Shown piece after piece: positions 45,540 to 58,106 of a stretch of DNA of 64,000 nt. Location of the stretch: assembly GCF_010183535.1 (NCBI RefSeq), contig NC_071329.1, positions 19,048,879-19,112,878 of the forward strand, read 5' to 3'. Within the stretch, counting starts at the first letter, position 1. The number at the start of each line of letters is the position of its first letter. Below the pieces are notes generated by a model. That model was not told where the DNA came from, searched no databases, and was given only the letters and a program-made list of their open reading frames with translations. Origin of the DNA: Caenorhabditis remanei. Its lineage: Eukaryota > Nematoda > Chromadorea > Rhabditida > Rhabditidae. A program made the position numbers and the translations under genes.

Positions 45540-48500
45540 TCATTTCTTCTTTCCACCGCGTTCTTTGACTTGAAGTACGATAAGGGATCGATTGTGGAGA
45601 TTATAGTAGGCGGCGCTCAAATTGTCTTTCACAAAGAATCCGTCGCTCAACAACTTCTGCTTTCCGATGCCCATTCCGTAACGATCCTGGATTTGTTGCT
45701 TCAGTTCGGACATCTGGAATTACAGATTGAATTTTACAGAAAAATGAAAATTTGGGCTAAAAATATCGATTTTATAGCCAAAATTGTTCAATTTTGACGA
45801 AAAAATCAGAAATTTGGCCATAGGTTCCCCGGAAAAGTGACAAAATGCGCTCTATTGATAATTGAAAAAAATGCTATTTTGAGGAATTAACACTCGAAAA
45901 ATAGCACTTTCAGCAACACCTATATTATCAATAGAGCGCATTTGTCACAAATAAGCTGAAAACACTCATTTCTGTCAGAATTTCAGCAATTTTTAGCGTT
46001 TTCAACTAAAAACTGATAAGAAAGTGCTGAAAATTCGGTCGAACTCAACGAAATGTTGCTGATATCTCCGATTTTTGAGAATCCCCATTTTCAACTGATT
46101 TAACTCCATAATTACAGTAAACCGCTCAAAATGAACAATCTGAAACCAATTTTTAGCGATTTCATACTCTAAACTGACTTAAAATCGCTCAGAACTTGAG
46201 CCAAATTGAATTTCAGTGATCTGCAATAGATTTGGCTGAAGAAAATAGGCAGTTTTACGGGAAACATGAAAATTTGGGCATAGGTTCCCCGGGAAAGTGA
46301 CAAATGTGCTCTATTGATAATTGGGCGCTGAAAAATGCTATTTTGAGGGATTTACACTCGAAAAATAGCATTTTTGCCGGCACCTGGATTATCAATGGAG
46401 CGCATTTGTCACAGATATATAAAATTGTGCTGAAAATACTAATTTCAGTCAGAAGTTCAGCAAATTTCAACGTTTTTAACTGGATTTGTTGCTTTAGTTC
46501 GGACATCTGGAATTACAGACGGGTTTAGGTGGAAAATATTGAATTTTGGGCTAAAAATCATTTTAAAAAGCCAAAAGTAATGATTTTCAGCCTAAAACCA
46601 CTTGGAATAGAATTCTAAGCTGGTTCGGAAGGATTTCCAGTTAAAAGGATTTCCAGTTAGTCTTTAAAAACGACAATTTCAGCCATTTTCAATCAAAATT
46701 GCACGAAAAACGCTGAAAAAGTGATTTCGGACTCTTTTTCCTCCATTTTCAGCTGATTTTCAACTAATTTTTGCTATATTTTCAGTGAAAACGCCCAAAA
46801 TCCGTACCGGCGCCGTGACTTGTACACTGAATTGTACAAACGATCCGTCCATTCCATTTTCGGGTGCTTGTGGCAATTGGACGATCAACTCGATCGTTCC
46901 ATTCACTTTCTTCAACCACTCCTCTTCCGGCTCCAAATCTTCTTCAGTTCGAGCACGTTTTGCTGGTGGACCACCGGCTCCTCCGAATTCCATAGGTGGA
47001 CGCATGTGGGGTGGAAGCTGAAATTATTCGTTTGGTTACTTGAAACGCGTCAAAAGTACGCCAGACACAGAAAATCAGGCTGAAACGTTCGGCTGAAACG
47101 CGTTAAAGGTACCCCAGATACTGAAAAATGAAAAAAAAAATCGACTCAGCACGCGTCCCCGGTGCGCCCGATATAGGAAAATCTAGAAATTCTGATAGAA
47201 ACGCGCTGAAGGTACCCCAGATATTCGATAAACCGTATATTTGATGAAAACGCGGTTAAGACGCGTCAAAATCGTTGATTGTTGTCTAAAACGCGTCAAA
47301 GCTACGCCAGACACAGAACATCTGGAGATTTTCGGTTGAAACGCGTCTAGGGTGCGCCAGACGACAAAACTATCCTATTTTCGACCTGAGACAATTTTTG
47401 AGTCAAGAACGCGTCAAAGGTACGCCAGCCTTCTCCAAATCGTACTTTTCACACGAAAATGTCCCAGAAATCACTGACGGTGGAAACGAGCCAACTACAC
47501 GCCAGATGCGTCTAGAAATCGTTTTTTTCAACATCTTCAGCCGATTTTCAGCATTTTCAGCCGATTTTCAGTCCAATTCTTACCCCTTGACCACCAGGTG
47601 GCATCATTCCCATCGGTGGTCCCCCTGGACCGCCTGGCCATGGCATTTGTCCGGGAAGATTAGCGATTCCCTGAGTGATCGTCACATTTCCTTGAGTCGT
47701 CTGATGACGTGGCAACTGCTGTTGAGCACCGATCTTCTCTTTCGACGGATCGGCAATGAAGCCGTGTTGACGGTGGATTTCGTTGATTTGTTGGTCTGAA
47801 AAATGAAAATTTGGGCATAGGTTCCCCGGGAAAAGTGACAAAATGCGCTCTACTGATAACTCGGTGTCGGAAAATGCTATTTTGAGGGATTTACACTCGA
47901 AAAATCGCATTTTAACAACACCTGGATTATCAATAGAGCGCATTTATCACAGGTATTTCAAATTGAGCTGAAAACCCTCATTTCTCTCAGAATTTCTGTA
48001 ATTCTCAGTGTTTTTCACTGGATTTGTTGATTTAGTTCGGACATCTGTAATAACAGATGAAGTTGCAGATGGAAATACCGTAATTTTAGGCATGAAACCC
48101 AAGAAAATGAGTTTTTCAGACTTTTTGAAGATTTGAGGGCTAAAAACTATTAAAAAGAGCCAAAATTGATGATTTTTGTGCTGAAATTAGTCTGAATAGC
48201 CTAAAACCGCCGAAACCCTGATTTTCAGGTGTTTCTATTTGAGAAATTAGAAGTTTCAGATGATTTTCAGAAGTTTCTGATAATTGAGTACCGTAAAATG
48301 CGATTTTGAGGGATTTACACTCGAAAAATAGCGTTTTGTCAACACCTGGATTATCAATAGAGCGCATTTCTCACAGATATGTCAAAATGAGCTGACAGCA
48401 CTCATTTCTCTCAGAATTTCTGTAATTTTCAGTGTTTTTAACTCAAACCAGATGGGAAATCGCTGAAACTCTGCGGAACGCTGTTGAAATCGAAACTTTC

Positions 48501-51500
48501 CGAACAGAAGCGGATTTTTTGATTTTCAGCACATTTAACTCGAAAATTACAGTGAACCGGTCTAAATTCTGCGATTTCAAACGTTTCAGACCGGAAACTG
48601 ACTCAAAATCGCTCAGAACTCGCGTTTTAGCGATCCGATACAGATTTGGCTCAGATTTGAAGAGAATTTCGACAATTTTTGCTCAAAAAATGAATCAAAA
48701 ACGCTGGAAATTCGCTCCAAGTTCAAACATATCGTTTTCAACCCGAATTTTCAGTTTTTTTGAGTTTTTGCTCAAAAAATGAGTCGAAAATCCATAATTT
48801 CCACTCCGTACCAATAGTGACTTGATTCTGGACCGCCCTTGTAATCATATCTCTCGTCTCCTCAGTTCCATCCCAAATCAGTTTATTCGATTGTCCCTGC
48901 TGGGAGTTGTCCTCTTCGCCCAATTTCTTTCCGATCATCGTCTGCTCACCGCCGACACCAAAGATGTCGGTACGACGTTCGGCGAATTGACCCAGATTTC
49001 TGAAAATCGATGAAATTATGTGATTTTTGATTAAAAATTGAAGATTTTCAGCGATTTTTGTCTGAAAATCACATTCTCAGTCTCAATTTAAAGTTTGGAG
49101 TCCAGATTTTCCGGTTTTTTTTTCAAGTTTTTAACACAGAAATCGATTTGAGGGATTTCGAGCTGATTTTTGAGTCAAAAAATGAAGATTTTCAACGATT
49201 TTTTGTCTGAAAATCACATTTTCAGTCTTAATTTGAAGCTTGGAGTCCAGCTTTTCAGGTTTTTGAGTTTTTAGCATAGAAATCAATGATTCATGAATCT
49301 GAAAATCATGAATCTGGTATCATTATACCGGAAATAGAAGTTTTCACGCTCATTTCAACATAAAAATCTTGATTTTCAGCTCAGAATCATGATTTCAGGG
49401 CTAAAAACTCAAAAACCTGAAAATCTATGCTCTAATCTTCAAATTAAGACTGAAAACGTGATTTTCAGACAAAAATCGATGAAAATCTTCATTTTTGACT
49501 CACAAATCGGAAATTCCTATTGAAAAATATCAGCTTTTCTTTAAAAAGCTGAAAATCTAGATTGTGGGGCAATTTACGGCCGAAAATCTCGTTTTTGGGC
49601 TCAAATTCTTCAATTTTTTCCGGGAACGACAGTTTCTACTGATAAAATCGACTTTTTTGTCACTTTTTCGCCGAAAAAACAAAAATTTGGGCATAGGTTC
49701 CCCGGGAAAGTGAAAAATGTGCTCTATTGATAATTGGGTGGAGGAAAATGCAAATTTGAGGGATTTACACTCGAAAAATCGCATTTTAACGACACCTGGA
49801 TTATCAATAGAACGCATTTGTCACAGATGAAATAGAGCAGAAATTACTATCAGAATTTCAGCGTTTTCAATCCCATTTCCAGTTCGAGCTTAAAATCTAG
49901 ATTCTGGGCTAATTGTAAGCCGAAAACCTCAGTTTTGGGCTCAAATTCTTCAATTTTTTCAAGGTTTGAGTTAAAAATCGTGATTCTGAACAGATTTTTT
50001 GCCAATTTTCACTCATTTTACAGCATTTTCACTGCCGAAACTCGAATTTTCAGCTATTTCTTTGATTTCTACCTCGAAATATCGGCTCCCAGCGCCAGCA
50101 CCGGTTCCTCAGTGGATCTCTCTCCAATATGACGATCTCTATCCTCTTTATACTGTGAATCGACAGTATTATATCTGACGTGCTCGGCGAGCTTATCCGA
50201 TGGAATTCGTTCTCCTGTAAGTGGAGAAATAATCCAATTCTCCACAGCTTTCTTCTGTGTCGTCGGCTGATTTCTCTTCGGATCATAATCCCTCACAATC
50301 ACATCCTTCTGCTTCGTCGGTGGAAGTGGAGCTGTGAACGAGGATTCTGGAGCCGTTTTGTCGCCGACGTCTTCGTCTTCTGAATCACTCTCTTCCATAT
50401 CCATTTCTTGCATTTCAGCGGCCGCTTTTTGCATTTCGTTTCGCGCTTCCAGGAGAATTCTGGCACCGACATCCTTCGGGGTGCAGAGTGGAGGGAGTTG
50501 GGATGAGTCGCCCGGCTGAAATTTTCAGAAAATATCGATTTTTAACCCAAAATCAAAAAATTTTGACTGAAAAAATCAGAAATTTGGGCATAGGTTCCCC
50601 GGGAAAGTGACAAATGCGCTCTATTGATAATTGAGTGGAGGAAAATGCTATTTTGAGGGATTTACACTCGAAAAATCGCATTTTAATGACACCTGGATTA
50701 TCAATAGAGCGCATTTGTCAGAGGTATGTAAAATTGTGCTGAAAACACTGATTTCAGTCAAAATTTCAGCAATTTTCAGCAAAAAATTAGTGATTTTGGC
50801 TGGAATTTCGATGAAAAATTCAGTTTTTGAGCTCAAATCACACCTGAAAATCGACAGTCTGCACCACAACAAAATCGTGCCAATCAATTTGCGCATAGGC
50901 CATTCGTTCCTTCTCCGCTTCCGCCTCTTCGCGATCTTTGAGTCCTTTTTGATGTTTTTCCCATGAAACACGATAATTGATGTCTTCCAGAAGACGTTTT
51001 TTGTTAGAAGCGTCGTCGAGAAGTTGGCCGACGACGTTGGTGGCCGGAACGAGGACCTGGAAGTGGATTTTTGGGTTAAAAACTAGATTTTTTCAGTTTT
51101 TTTGACTGAAAATCGGCTGAAAAACCTCAAAATTACGGTAATTACCTTCTGATACTGCTCGACGAGCTTTGTGAAGTAGGTGAAGTTACAATGAGCGGGT
51201 TTCAAGAAATCGAATTGATAATTTCTCGCTTCTCTCGTCATTAATTGGGTCAGGAATTGACGACCGTTTCGGGCAACGAATAAGGCGACCAGACGAATGA
51301 GATCACTGGAAAATTGGGGAAAATTAGGACTTTTGAGTTGAAAATACGAAATTTCAGATGATTTTTAGCGGAGTTTTCCTGGAAAATCAAAAAATTGGGC
51401 ATAGGTTCCCCGGGAAAGTGACAAATGCGCTCTATTGATAATATGATGTGGGAAAATGCGATTTTGAGGGATTTACACTCGAAAAATAGCATTTTATCGA

Positions 51501-52805
51501 CACCTGGATTATCAATAAAGCGCATTTATCACAATTATGTCAAATAGAGCAGAAAACACTAATTTCAGTCAGAATTTTAGCAATTTTAAGCGTTTTTAAC
51601 TCAAAATTGGTGGGAAATCGCAACTCACAAATTAATGTCGGAAAATACAATTTTCAGCACCAAAATTATCAGTAAAGCGCATTTGTCACAGAATAGTCTA
51701 TGTCGCACCAAAACAGGCACAGAAATCAAGATTTTCAGCCGAAATGTAATTTGAAAATAATAATAAAACTCGAAAGTCCAGCTGAAAAAGCTGGAAATAT
51801 AGATTAATGTCTCAGAAAAAAGTTTCAGATCAAAAATTGACTGAAATTGCTGATTTCCGGGTCAAAAAGCTGAAATTACCAAAAACTATTGACTTCCATT
51901 AATTCTGAGTCAAAATTCACGTTTTCTAGTTGAATTTGACTGAAAAACGAAAATTTTCAAAGTAAAATCGCTCAAAATCGGTCGAAATCAACTTCTTCCA
52001 ACCAACACAGCGATATTTATCAATTTTGTGCTGAAATTCATGGTTTGGAACCGTATTCCACATCGAAAACCTCAATTTTTAGCCAGAAACTCTGAAAATC
52101 ACAATTTTCAGCTAAACTTGACTCAAAAAATGAAAGCTTTAAGCGAAAATGATGAAAAAAGCTCAAAACCGATAAAAATCAACTTCTTCCAGCTAAAATA
52201 TCGATTTTCATCAATTACAGGCAATAATTCATGGTTTTGAACTTTTTTCCGCATCGAAAAAATCGATTTTCCTGCCAAAAACTCCGAAAATCTGCATTTC
52301 AACTTACAGATCATAGGCATTAATAGTGGATGGATCAGCTGAAAACTCGTAAGCTGGCGGTGGTGCCGACGGGACGAATTCCGCTTTCTTGACGTGTTCT
52401 TTGACTGCCTGGGGCACCTTTGGCGCCTCGACTCGTCCCTCCGAGAAATCGTAGACCATTTTCTTATAGTACGCATGATATGGATCGGTAATCGAGAGAA
52501 AATTGAATTTCGGGTTTTTCGCCTCTTTTTCGCGAATTTTATTCTCGAAATCCACTCCGTTTTTCGCCACGAAACGCGCGGTCTTGTCGACGATCGCTGG
52601 AAAAAAAATTAATTTTTTTCAAATTTTAGTGCGAAAAAATCGATTTTTAGTGATTTTTGGGAGAAAAATTGCAATTTTTATCGATTTTTCACTCCTTACT
52701 TCGAATATCGGGCGGCGGATTGATCAAACCGATGATCGTTTTGCCGGAAAGCGTCGGCTCGTTGTTCATCGAGTCCTCCTCTCGATTTGACACTCTTGAC
52801 AGCAT
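45540..52805 (-). CDS. prp-21: Splicing factor 3A subunit 1 (PRP-21)
   Basis: Nine exons give 664 aa: 52805-52700, 52596-52308, 51305-51146, 51056-50844, 50515-50073, 48999-48812, 47795-47584, 47017-46808, 45713-45540. All phases agree. SF3A1 is part of SF3a in the U2 snRNP and works in branch-site recognition. Two SURP modules are visible: TIVDKTARFVAKNGVDFE..NPKFNFL..DPYHAYY (about 36-80) and DLIRLVALFVARNGRQFL..NYQFDFL (from about 133). An acidic mid region precedes RDYDPKRNQP and NWIISPLTGERIP. A Pro/Gly/Met-rich stretch follows. The ubiquitin-like end includes MGIGKQKLLSDGFFVKD..AAYYNL and finishes KERGGKKK. The ATG lies just after a TTGCAG acceptor. Length is close to C. elegans PRP-21 and shorter than human (793 aa). 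Introns carry family-B hairpins. Confidence 0.95.
46480..46518 (-). repeat. Captured start of prp-21 last exon, with 3' splice site
   Basis: On the minus strand, CTGTAATTCCAG|ATGTCCGA and the following CTAAAGCAACAAATCCAG copy the intron end and first 27 bases of the last coding exon (45713), differing at about one base over 39. It is followed by family-B repeat sequence (TTAAAAACGTTGAAATTT) rather than exon. It lies inside the intron just before that exon, so it forms a decoy acceptor about 800 bp upstream of the real one. Confidence 0.8.
47040..47480 (-). repeat. Cluster of CTGGCGYACCTTTGACGCG motifs in prp-21
   Basis: About eight copies in 440 bp, all reading ACGCGTCAAAGGTACGCCAG on the plus strand, that is CTGGCGTACCTTTGACGCGT on the gene strand. 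They fill much of the intron between exons 47795-47584 and 47017-46808. Confidence 0.8.
48018..48056 (-). repeat. Second copy of captured prp-21 exon start
   Basis: Minus strand: CTGTTATTACAGATGTCCGA followed by ACTAAATCAACAAATCCAG, a diverged version of the 46480-46518 block, next to the family-B hairpin at 47813-47950. The acceptor AG is kept. Confidence 0.7.
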
Positions 52806-53336
52806 TTTCTGCAATAAATCGATGATTTCAGTAAGCAAAATTAAATTTTTCGCAATTTTTAACCCAATAAATATGAAAAAATTAAGAAAAATAGTGGAAA
52901 ATTAATAAAAAAACGGTTTAGAAAGAAAAATAATGAAAAATAAATCGTTTCGAAAAGTGCGAGTTTTCTAGGCCATCGTGAGTTCGGCCATTGAAATGGG
53001 TTACCCTTTTCGAACGCAATTTTCAGCAGTTTTCAGCGGCGAATATTTAAAAATATGCATGTTTTTAAATAGCCCGAGTTTTAAACTATTTTTCAATATA
53101 AATTTTACTTTTTATATTTCAGAAATCCATTTGCTATACCGTTTCAAAACTTAATATTTCCCTCGCGGACTAGAATTCGGACCCCATGCTGCTATCGCGC
53201 TCCACGGCTAAATCAACTGAAAATGAAATATTTTTTTGCTAAAAAAGTCATTTTTCGCTCATTTCTACTCAAATTTCCCGTTTTTTTTGTTAAAATCATC
53301 AAAAATAATTAGTTTAATTGATTTCAGGTAATAAAA
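52806..53336. promoter_or_regulatory. Divergent promoter region prp-21 / Notchless
   Basis: 531 bp separate the two start codons. Both are preceded by acceptors (TTATTGCAG on the minus strand; TTGATTTCAG at about 53326 on the plus strand). A GC-rich patch at about 53160-53215 (ATCGCGCTCCACGGCTAAAT) stands out from the AT-rich background and may be a regulatory or tRNA-derived sequence; I cannot tell which. Confidence 0.5.
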
Positions 53337-56300
53337 ATGACCGAGGAATCAACTTCTCCCCAGATTTCGGTCAGTTTCGTGTCAGAAGACGAAAATGAGC
53401 TCGGCGGCTCGGGAATCCTAGTTCCAGTGGATATTTCAACAAACCAATTGCAAATTCTGTGTAATCAGTTGCTCGGAAACAGGTAAATCGCTAAAAAGTT
53501 CGAAAAAAATCCGTCAAAAAATCAATTTTCAGCGACGACCCGGTGCCGATCTCGTTCTTCACCACAGAAGGTGCCGAAATTGTGGATACAGTGCGGAAAT
53601 CGCTTGAAAAAATCGATTTTGAGACTGTAAGTCGCTGAAAATTGGCGGAAATTGCATAAAAATCTATTTTTTCAGACTCTGAAGCTCGTTTATCAGCCAC
53701 AAGCCGTGTTTCGTGTACGTCCGGTGACTAGATGTTCCGCGAGCATTCCAGGTTGGTTTTTATGGCTGGAATGATGAGAAAAATTGATTTTTGATAATTT
53801 TTCACCGAAAAAATGCCAAAAATCGAGTTTTTCACCTCGGAAAACCTATTTTCGGTCAATTTTTTCAGTTTTTCCCTCAATTTTTTCAAATTTTTCCAGG
53901 TCACGGTGAGCCAGTGATCTCCGCTCAATTCAGTCCAGACGGTCGTGGTCTCGCATCCGGATCCGGTGACCAGACGATGAGAATCTGGGATATCGAGCTG
54001 GAATTGCCACTCCACACATGCAAATCTCACAAAAATTGGGTTTTATGCATTGCGTGGTCGCCGGACGCTTCGAAAATCGCCTCTGCCGACAAGAATGGAG
54101 AAATTTGTGTTTGGAATGCGAAAACTGGAGAACAGATTGGAAAAACGCTGAAAAGACATAAGCAATGGGTTACTAGGTGCGGAATTCGCATTGAAAAATG
54201 GAATTTTGACTGGAAAATCATGATTTTTAAGCTTAAATTCACGAAATTCTGGTCTGGAAGTGAATTTTAACTTTAAAAATTGCGATTTTTGATCAGAAAT
54301 TGCGTTTTTTAGCCCAAAAACCTTTGTAATTTAAAAATTATTTTGTCTTTCAGTATCAAAAGCGCTCAAAAACTCAATTTTAACTTCAAAAACCGCAATT
54401 TTCAAGCAAAAATTGCATTTTTAGCTCGAAAAACTAAATTTTGTGATCGAAAACATGATTTCAAGCAAAAATCTCAGATTCCGAGCTCAATAACTGTAAT
54501 TTCAGCTAAAAATCTCAATTTTGACCAAAAACCCCTCTGGTGTGACGTCGGAGCACATTTTCAGTGTTCATAACGCAATTTTGGTGCTGAAAGAGTCGGA
54601 AATAGCTTTTTTCCTAAAATTTTAACGAAAAATCTGGAAATTTTGATCGAAAATGGCCGAAATTGTCTATCTTTAACCAGAGAAACCCTCCAAAAACCAG
54701 CCTAGAATTATATTCCAGGTGGTTTCAAATAGAATTTATCAAAAAATCTGAAAATTGTCGATTTTGAGCTCGATTTTCGCGCTCAAATTCGGTTTTTTGC
54801 GGTTTTAGCACGAAAAACCATCAATTTCGGCTCTTTTCAATGATTTTTAGCACTCAATTCTATTAAAAGTCTGAAAAACTGAATTTCGGGCCTCAAATTA
54901 CGGTATTTCCATCTGTAACTCCATCTGGATTTCCAGATGTCCGAACTGAAGCAAGAAATACAGTTAAAAACGCTGAAATTCTGACAGAAATGAGTATTTT
55001 CTGCTCGTTTTAACACACCTGTGACATATGCGCTCTATTGATAATCCAGGTGTCGTTAAAATGCTATTTTTCGAGTGTAAATCCCTCAAAATTGCATTTT
55101 CCGAAACCCAATTATCAATAGAGCGCATTTGTCACTTTCCCGGGGAACCTATGCTCAAATTTTCATTTTATCAGTCAAAATTTTTCGATTTTGCCTATAA
55201 AATCGATATTTTCTTCAGTCTCGCGTGGCAACCGATGCACAAAGACGCGACATGTCGCCTCCTCGCCTCATCTGGAAAAGACGGAAACATCTTCATCTGG
55301 GATACTGTAAAAGGGGCGGTCGTTCGGTGTCTGAGTGGTCACACCGCCTCAGTCACATGTCTCCGTTGGGGTGGAGAGGGATTGATCTATTCGGGTTCAC
55401 AGGTAACGATTTTTGGCTGAAAATAACTGAAAATAACTGAAAATCGATATTTTTCGACTCAAAATTGTCTAAAAAATCGCAATTTTTGGTTGAAAATGAC
55501 TGAAAATCGCAGTTTTTCACTCAAATTCACTGAAAATCGCTCATTTTCCCCAAATTTCAGCCAAAATCTGAAAATTTTCTTCCAGGACCGAACCGTCAAA
55601 ATGTGGCGTGCCGAGGATGGTGTCATGTGCCGTAATATGACAGGCCACGCCCACTGGATTAACACTTTGGCACTGAATACCGATTATGCGCTGAGAACTT
55701 CGTGTTTCGAGCCAAGCAAGCGATGTGTTAAGCCGGATAGTGTGGAGGAGGTAGAAAATTACATTTTCAGTCTTAAAATGGTGTCTTAACTCGTTTTCTC
55801 ACTTAAAATCATGGAGAATTGCAGAAAAAAAGCTTAAATTGAGTCACTGGCGCTCCTGTGACGCGTTTTCAGCTGATCCGTGACAAGTGCGCTCTATTGA
55901 TAATCCAGGTGTCGTTAAAATGCTATTTTTCGAGTGTAAATCCTTCAAAATAGCATTTTCCCACATCATATTATCAATAGAGCGCATTTGTCACTTTTCC
56001 GGGGAACCTATGCCCAAATTTTTTGATTTTCCAGCAAAAACTTGAAAATTGTCTAAAATTTCGGGTTTTCTGTGAGAAACCGGGGCTGAAACTCTGCATT
56101 TCATCGATTTGCCATAAGTTTTTAGTTGAAAATGCTGAAAATTGCTGAAATTCTGATAGAAATTGGTGGTTTCAGCTCACTTTGAGACACCTGTGTCAAA
56201 TGCGCATCATATTATCAGTTGAGCGCATTTGTCACTTTCCCGGGGAACCTATGCCCAAATTTTCATTTTTCTCATCCAAAAAATTTCAATTTCTTGCGTT

Positions 56301-58106
56301 TTCAGTGCCAAAAAGTGGCTCAACAACGATACGACGCGGCGATGAAGATCGCCGGCGGTGAGCGTCTCGTCTCAGGATCCGACGACTTCACTCTATTCAT
56401 GTGGAATCCGAAAGAGACGAAACAGTCGGTGAATCGGATGACTGGACACATGCAACTCGTGAATCAAGTCGTCTTCTCACCGGATACTCGATATATTGCG
56501 TCCGCTTCGTTTGATAAATCTGTCAAGTTGTGGTGTGGACGGACTGGAAAGTATATCGCCTCGTTGAGGTTGGTTTTAGTGAGAAAATTGATTAAAAATT
56601 CATGAAATTCGGCCAGAAATCAACTCAAATCGCTAGCTTTTGGCTCAAATTCGACTCAAATCTCTGAAAAATGATGATTTTCATGTAACTGGCGCTCTTT
56701 CGGCGCTTTTACACTAATTAGATGGATTTTAACTGAAATTCATGAAATTTGGCTTAAAATCAACTAAAAATGCTCAAATTTGACTCAATTAACTGAAAAT
56801 TGACTCAAAAATCTTCAATTTTGGCTGAAGTTAACAAAAAAAAACGCTCTGGTGATTTCGGATGACTGCCGCATCTTTGACGCTTTTATCTTGAATTTTG
56901 AATGAGATGAATAGTGACTAGAAATTGTTGGAAATGAAGCTGGCTCAAAATGCTACTCAAATAGCTGAAAATCACAGATTTTTTGATGTCTGGTGCACCT
57001 TTGACGCGCTCAATTTTCACAAAGTCGTATATTTGGTTGGAATTTTTAATTTTTAACGTTCTAAATGTGATTTTTGCCATTTCCATCATGAAACGCTGGT
57101 TTTTAGCTCAATCTTAAATATATTCATACGGAAAATAACACTATTTTCACTGGATTATCGATTGAGCGCGTTTAGTCACGCGTAGGCGGAAGCTATGCAC
57201 AAATTTTTATTTTCTGAGTGATTTTTTCGGCGTATTCAGCTGTAAAATGTCACTTTCAATAGATTTTTTTAATGCCTGGCGCTCCTTTGGCGCGTTCTAT
57301 TTTCAGAACATCGTATTTTTAGTTGAAATTTCCAATTTTAGCCAAAAATACCAATTTCGGGGTATTTTCTGATCAAAGTGGTGTTCATTTTCACCAAGTT
57401 TTATATTTTCAGCTCAAAAACACACAATTTGCAGTCGATTTTCCACAATTCAGATTTTCCTGAAGTTTCATAATCTGAAATCAAAAAAAAAGAGTTCAGT
57501 CCTCCTCTAACATCCTAAAATCCCTCATTTCGCTCTATCTAACCTATTTTTCTGTGGCAAATGCGCTCTACTGACAATCCATGCGACAATTGTGTTATTA
57601 TCCTTGGAAAATAACACAATTTTGACTGGATTATCAGTAGAGCGCATTTAGTCAAGCGTAGGCGGAAGCTATGCCCAAATTTCCATTTTCTGAGTGTTTT
57701 TAGACGTTTTCAGTTGTAAAATGTCATTTTCAGTGGATTTTCTCCATTTTTGAGTCCAAAATCCTGATTATCAGCTCAATTTTTTACATATTCCCGTCAG
57801 AAAACGGTCAATTCGAGCGTATTTTTGCTATTTTCAATGGATTTTTCATCATTTTCCACTCAAAATGCCGTAATTTTCAGAGGCCACGTGGGTCCAGTAT
57901 ACCAAGTCGCCTGGTCAGCTGACAGCCGTCTTCTCGTCTCAGGATCCGCTGATTCGACGTTGAAAGTGTTCGAATTGAAGACGAAAAGTCTGTATTATGA
58001 TCTACCGGGACACGGAGATGAGGTGTATACTGTCGATTGGAGTCCAGAGGGAACGAAAGTTGTCAGTGGCGGGAAAGACAAGGTGTTGAAGTTGTGGAGA
58101 CAATAA
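53337..58106 (+). CDS. Notchless homologue (NLE1/Rsa4), WD40 ribosome-assembly factor
   Basis: Eight exons give 476 aa: 53337-53482, 53533-53626, 53676-53751, 53900-54176, 55219-55402, 55586-55750, 56306-56568, 57881-58106. All phases agree. The N-terminal NLE domain (about 8-80) includes LVPVDISTNQLQILCNQLL and ISFFTTEGAEIV. It is followed by WD40 repeats beginning GHGEPVISAQFSPDGRGLAS, with clear GH...WD units (e.g. RLVSGSDDFTLFMWNP, IASASFDKSVKLWCG) and the end VVSGGKDKVLKLWRQ. NLE1/Rsa4 binds the Midasin AAA ATPase in late 60S maturation. Length is close to human NLE1 (485 aa). The ATG lies 10 bp after a TTTCAG acceptor. Introns 4, 6 and 7 hold hairpins of families A and B in sense orientation. 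Confidence 0.95.
54931..54963 (+). repeat. prp-21 exon fragment with acceptor inside a Notchless intron
   Basis: TTCCAGATGTCCGAACTGAA and the following GCAAGAAATACAG match the start of the last prp-21 exon (minus strand at 45713), then pass into GTTAAAAACGCTGAAATTCT and a family-B hairpin at 55018. It is in the sense direction of the Notchless gene, 255 bp before the real acceptor at 55218. Confidence 0.8.
55018..57680 (+). repeat. Hairpins of families B and A in Notchless introns
   Basis: Family B at 55018-55164, 55881-56016 and 56190-56262 (partial); family A at about 57125-57200 and 57553-57680. All read with their tails (CCTATGCCCAAA or GGCGGAAGCTATGCMCAAA) downstream on the plus strand, as the gene does. 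CTGGCGCNCCTTTGACGCG motifs at about 55848, 56700, 57000 and 57273 are also in the sense direction. Confidence 0.85.

Larger units (their letters stand above)
45816..51533 (-). repeat. Intronic hairpin family B (seven copies) in prp-21
   Basis: Copies at 45816-45948, 46276-46413, 47813-47950, 48279-48374 (no tail), 49689-49826, 50588-50721 and 51398-51533. On the gene strand each reads GTGACAAATGCGCTC...ATTATCAATAGAGCGCATTTG, then TCACTTTCCCGGGGAACC and TATGCCCAAATTT. The core TTTTTCGAGTGTAAATCCCT is well conserved. Copies lie in six different introns, all in the same direction as the gene. Confidence 0.88.
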
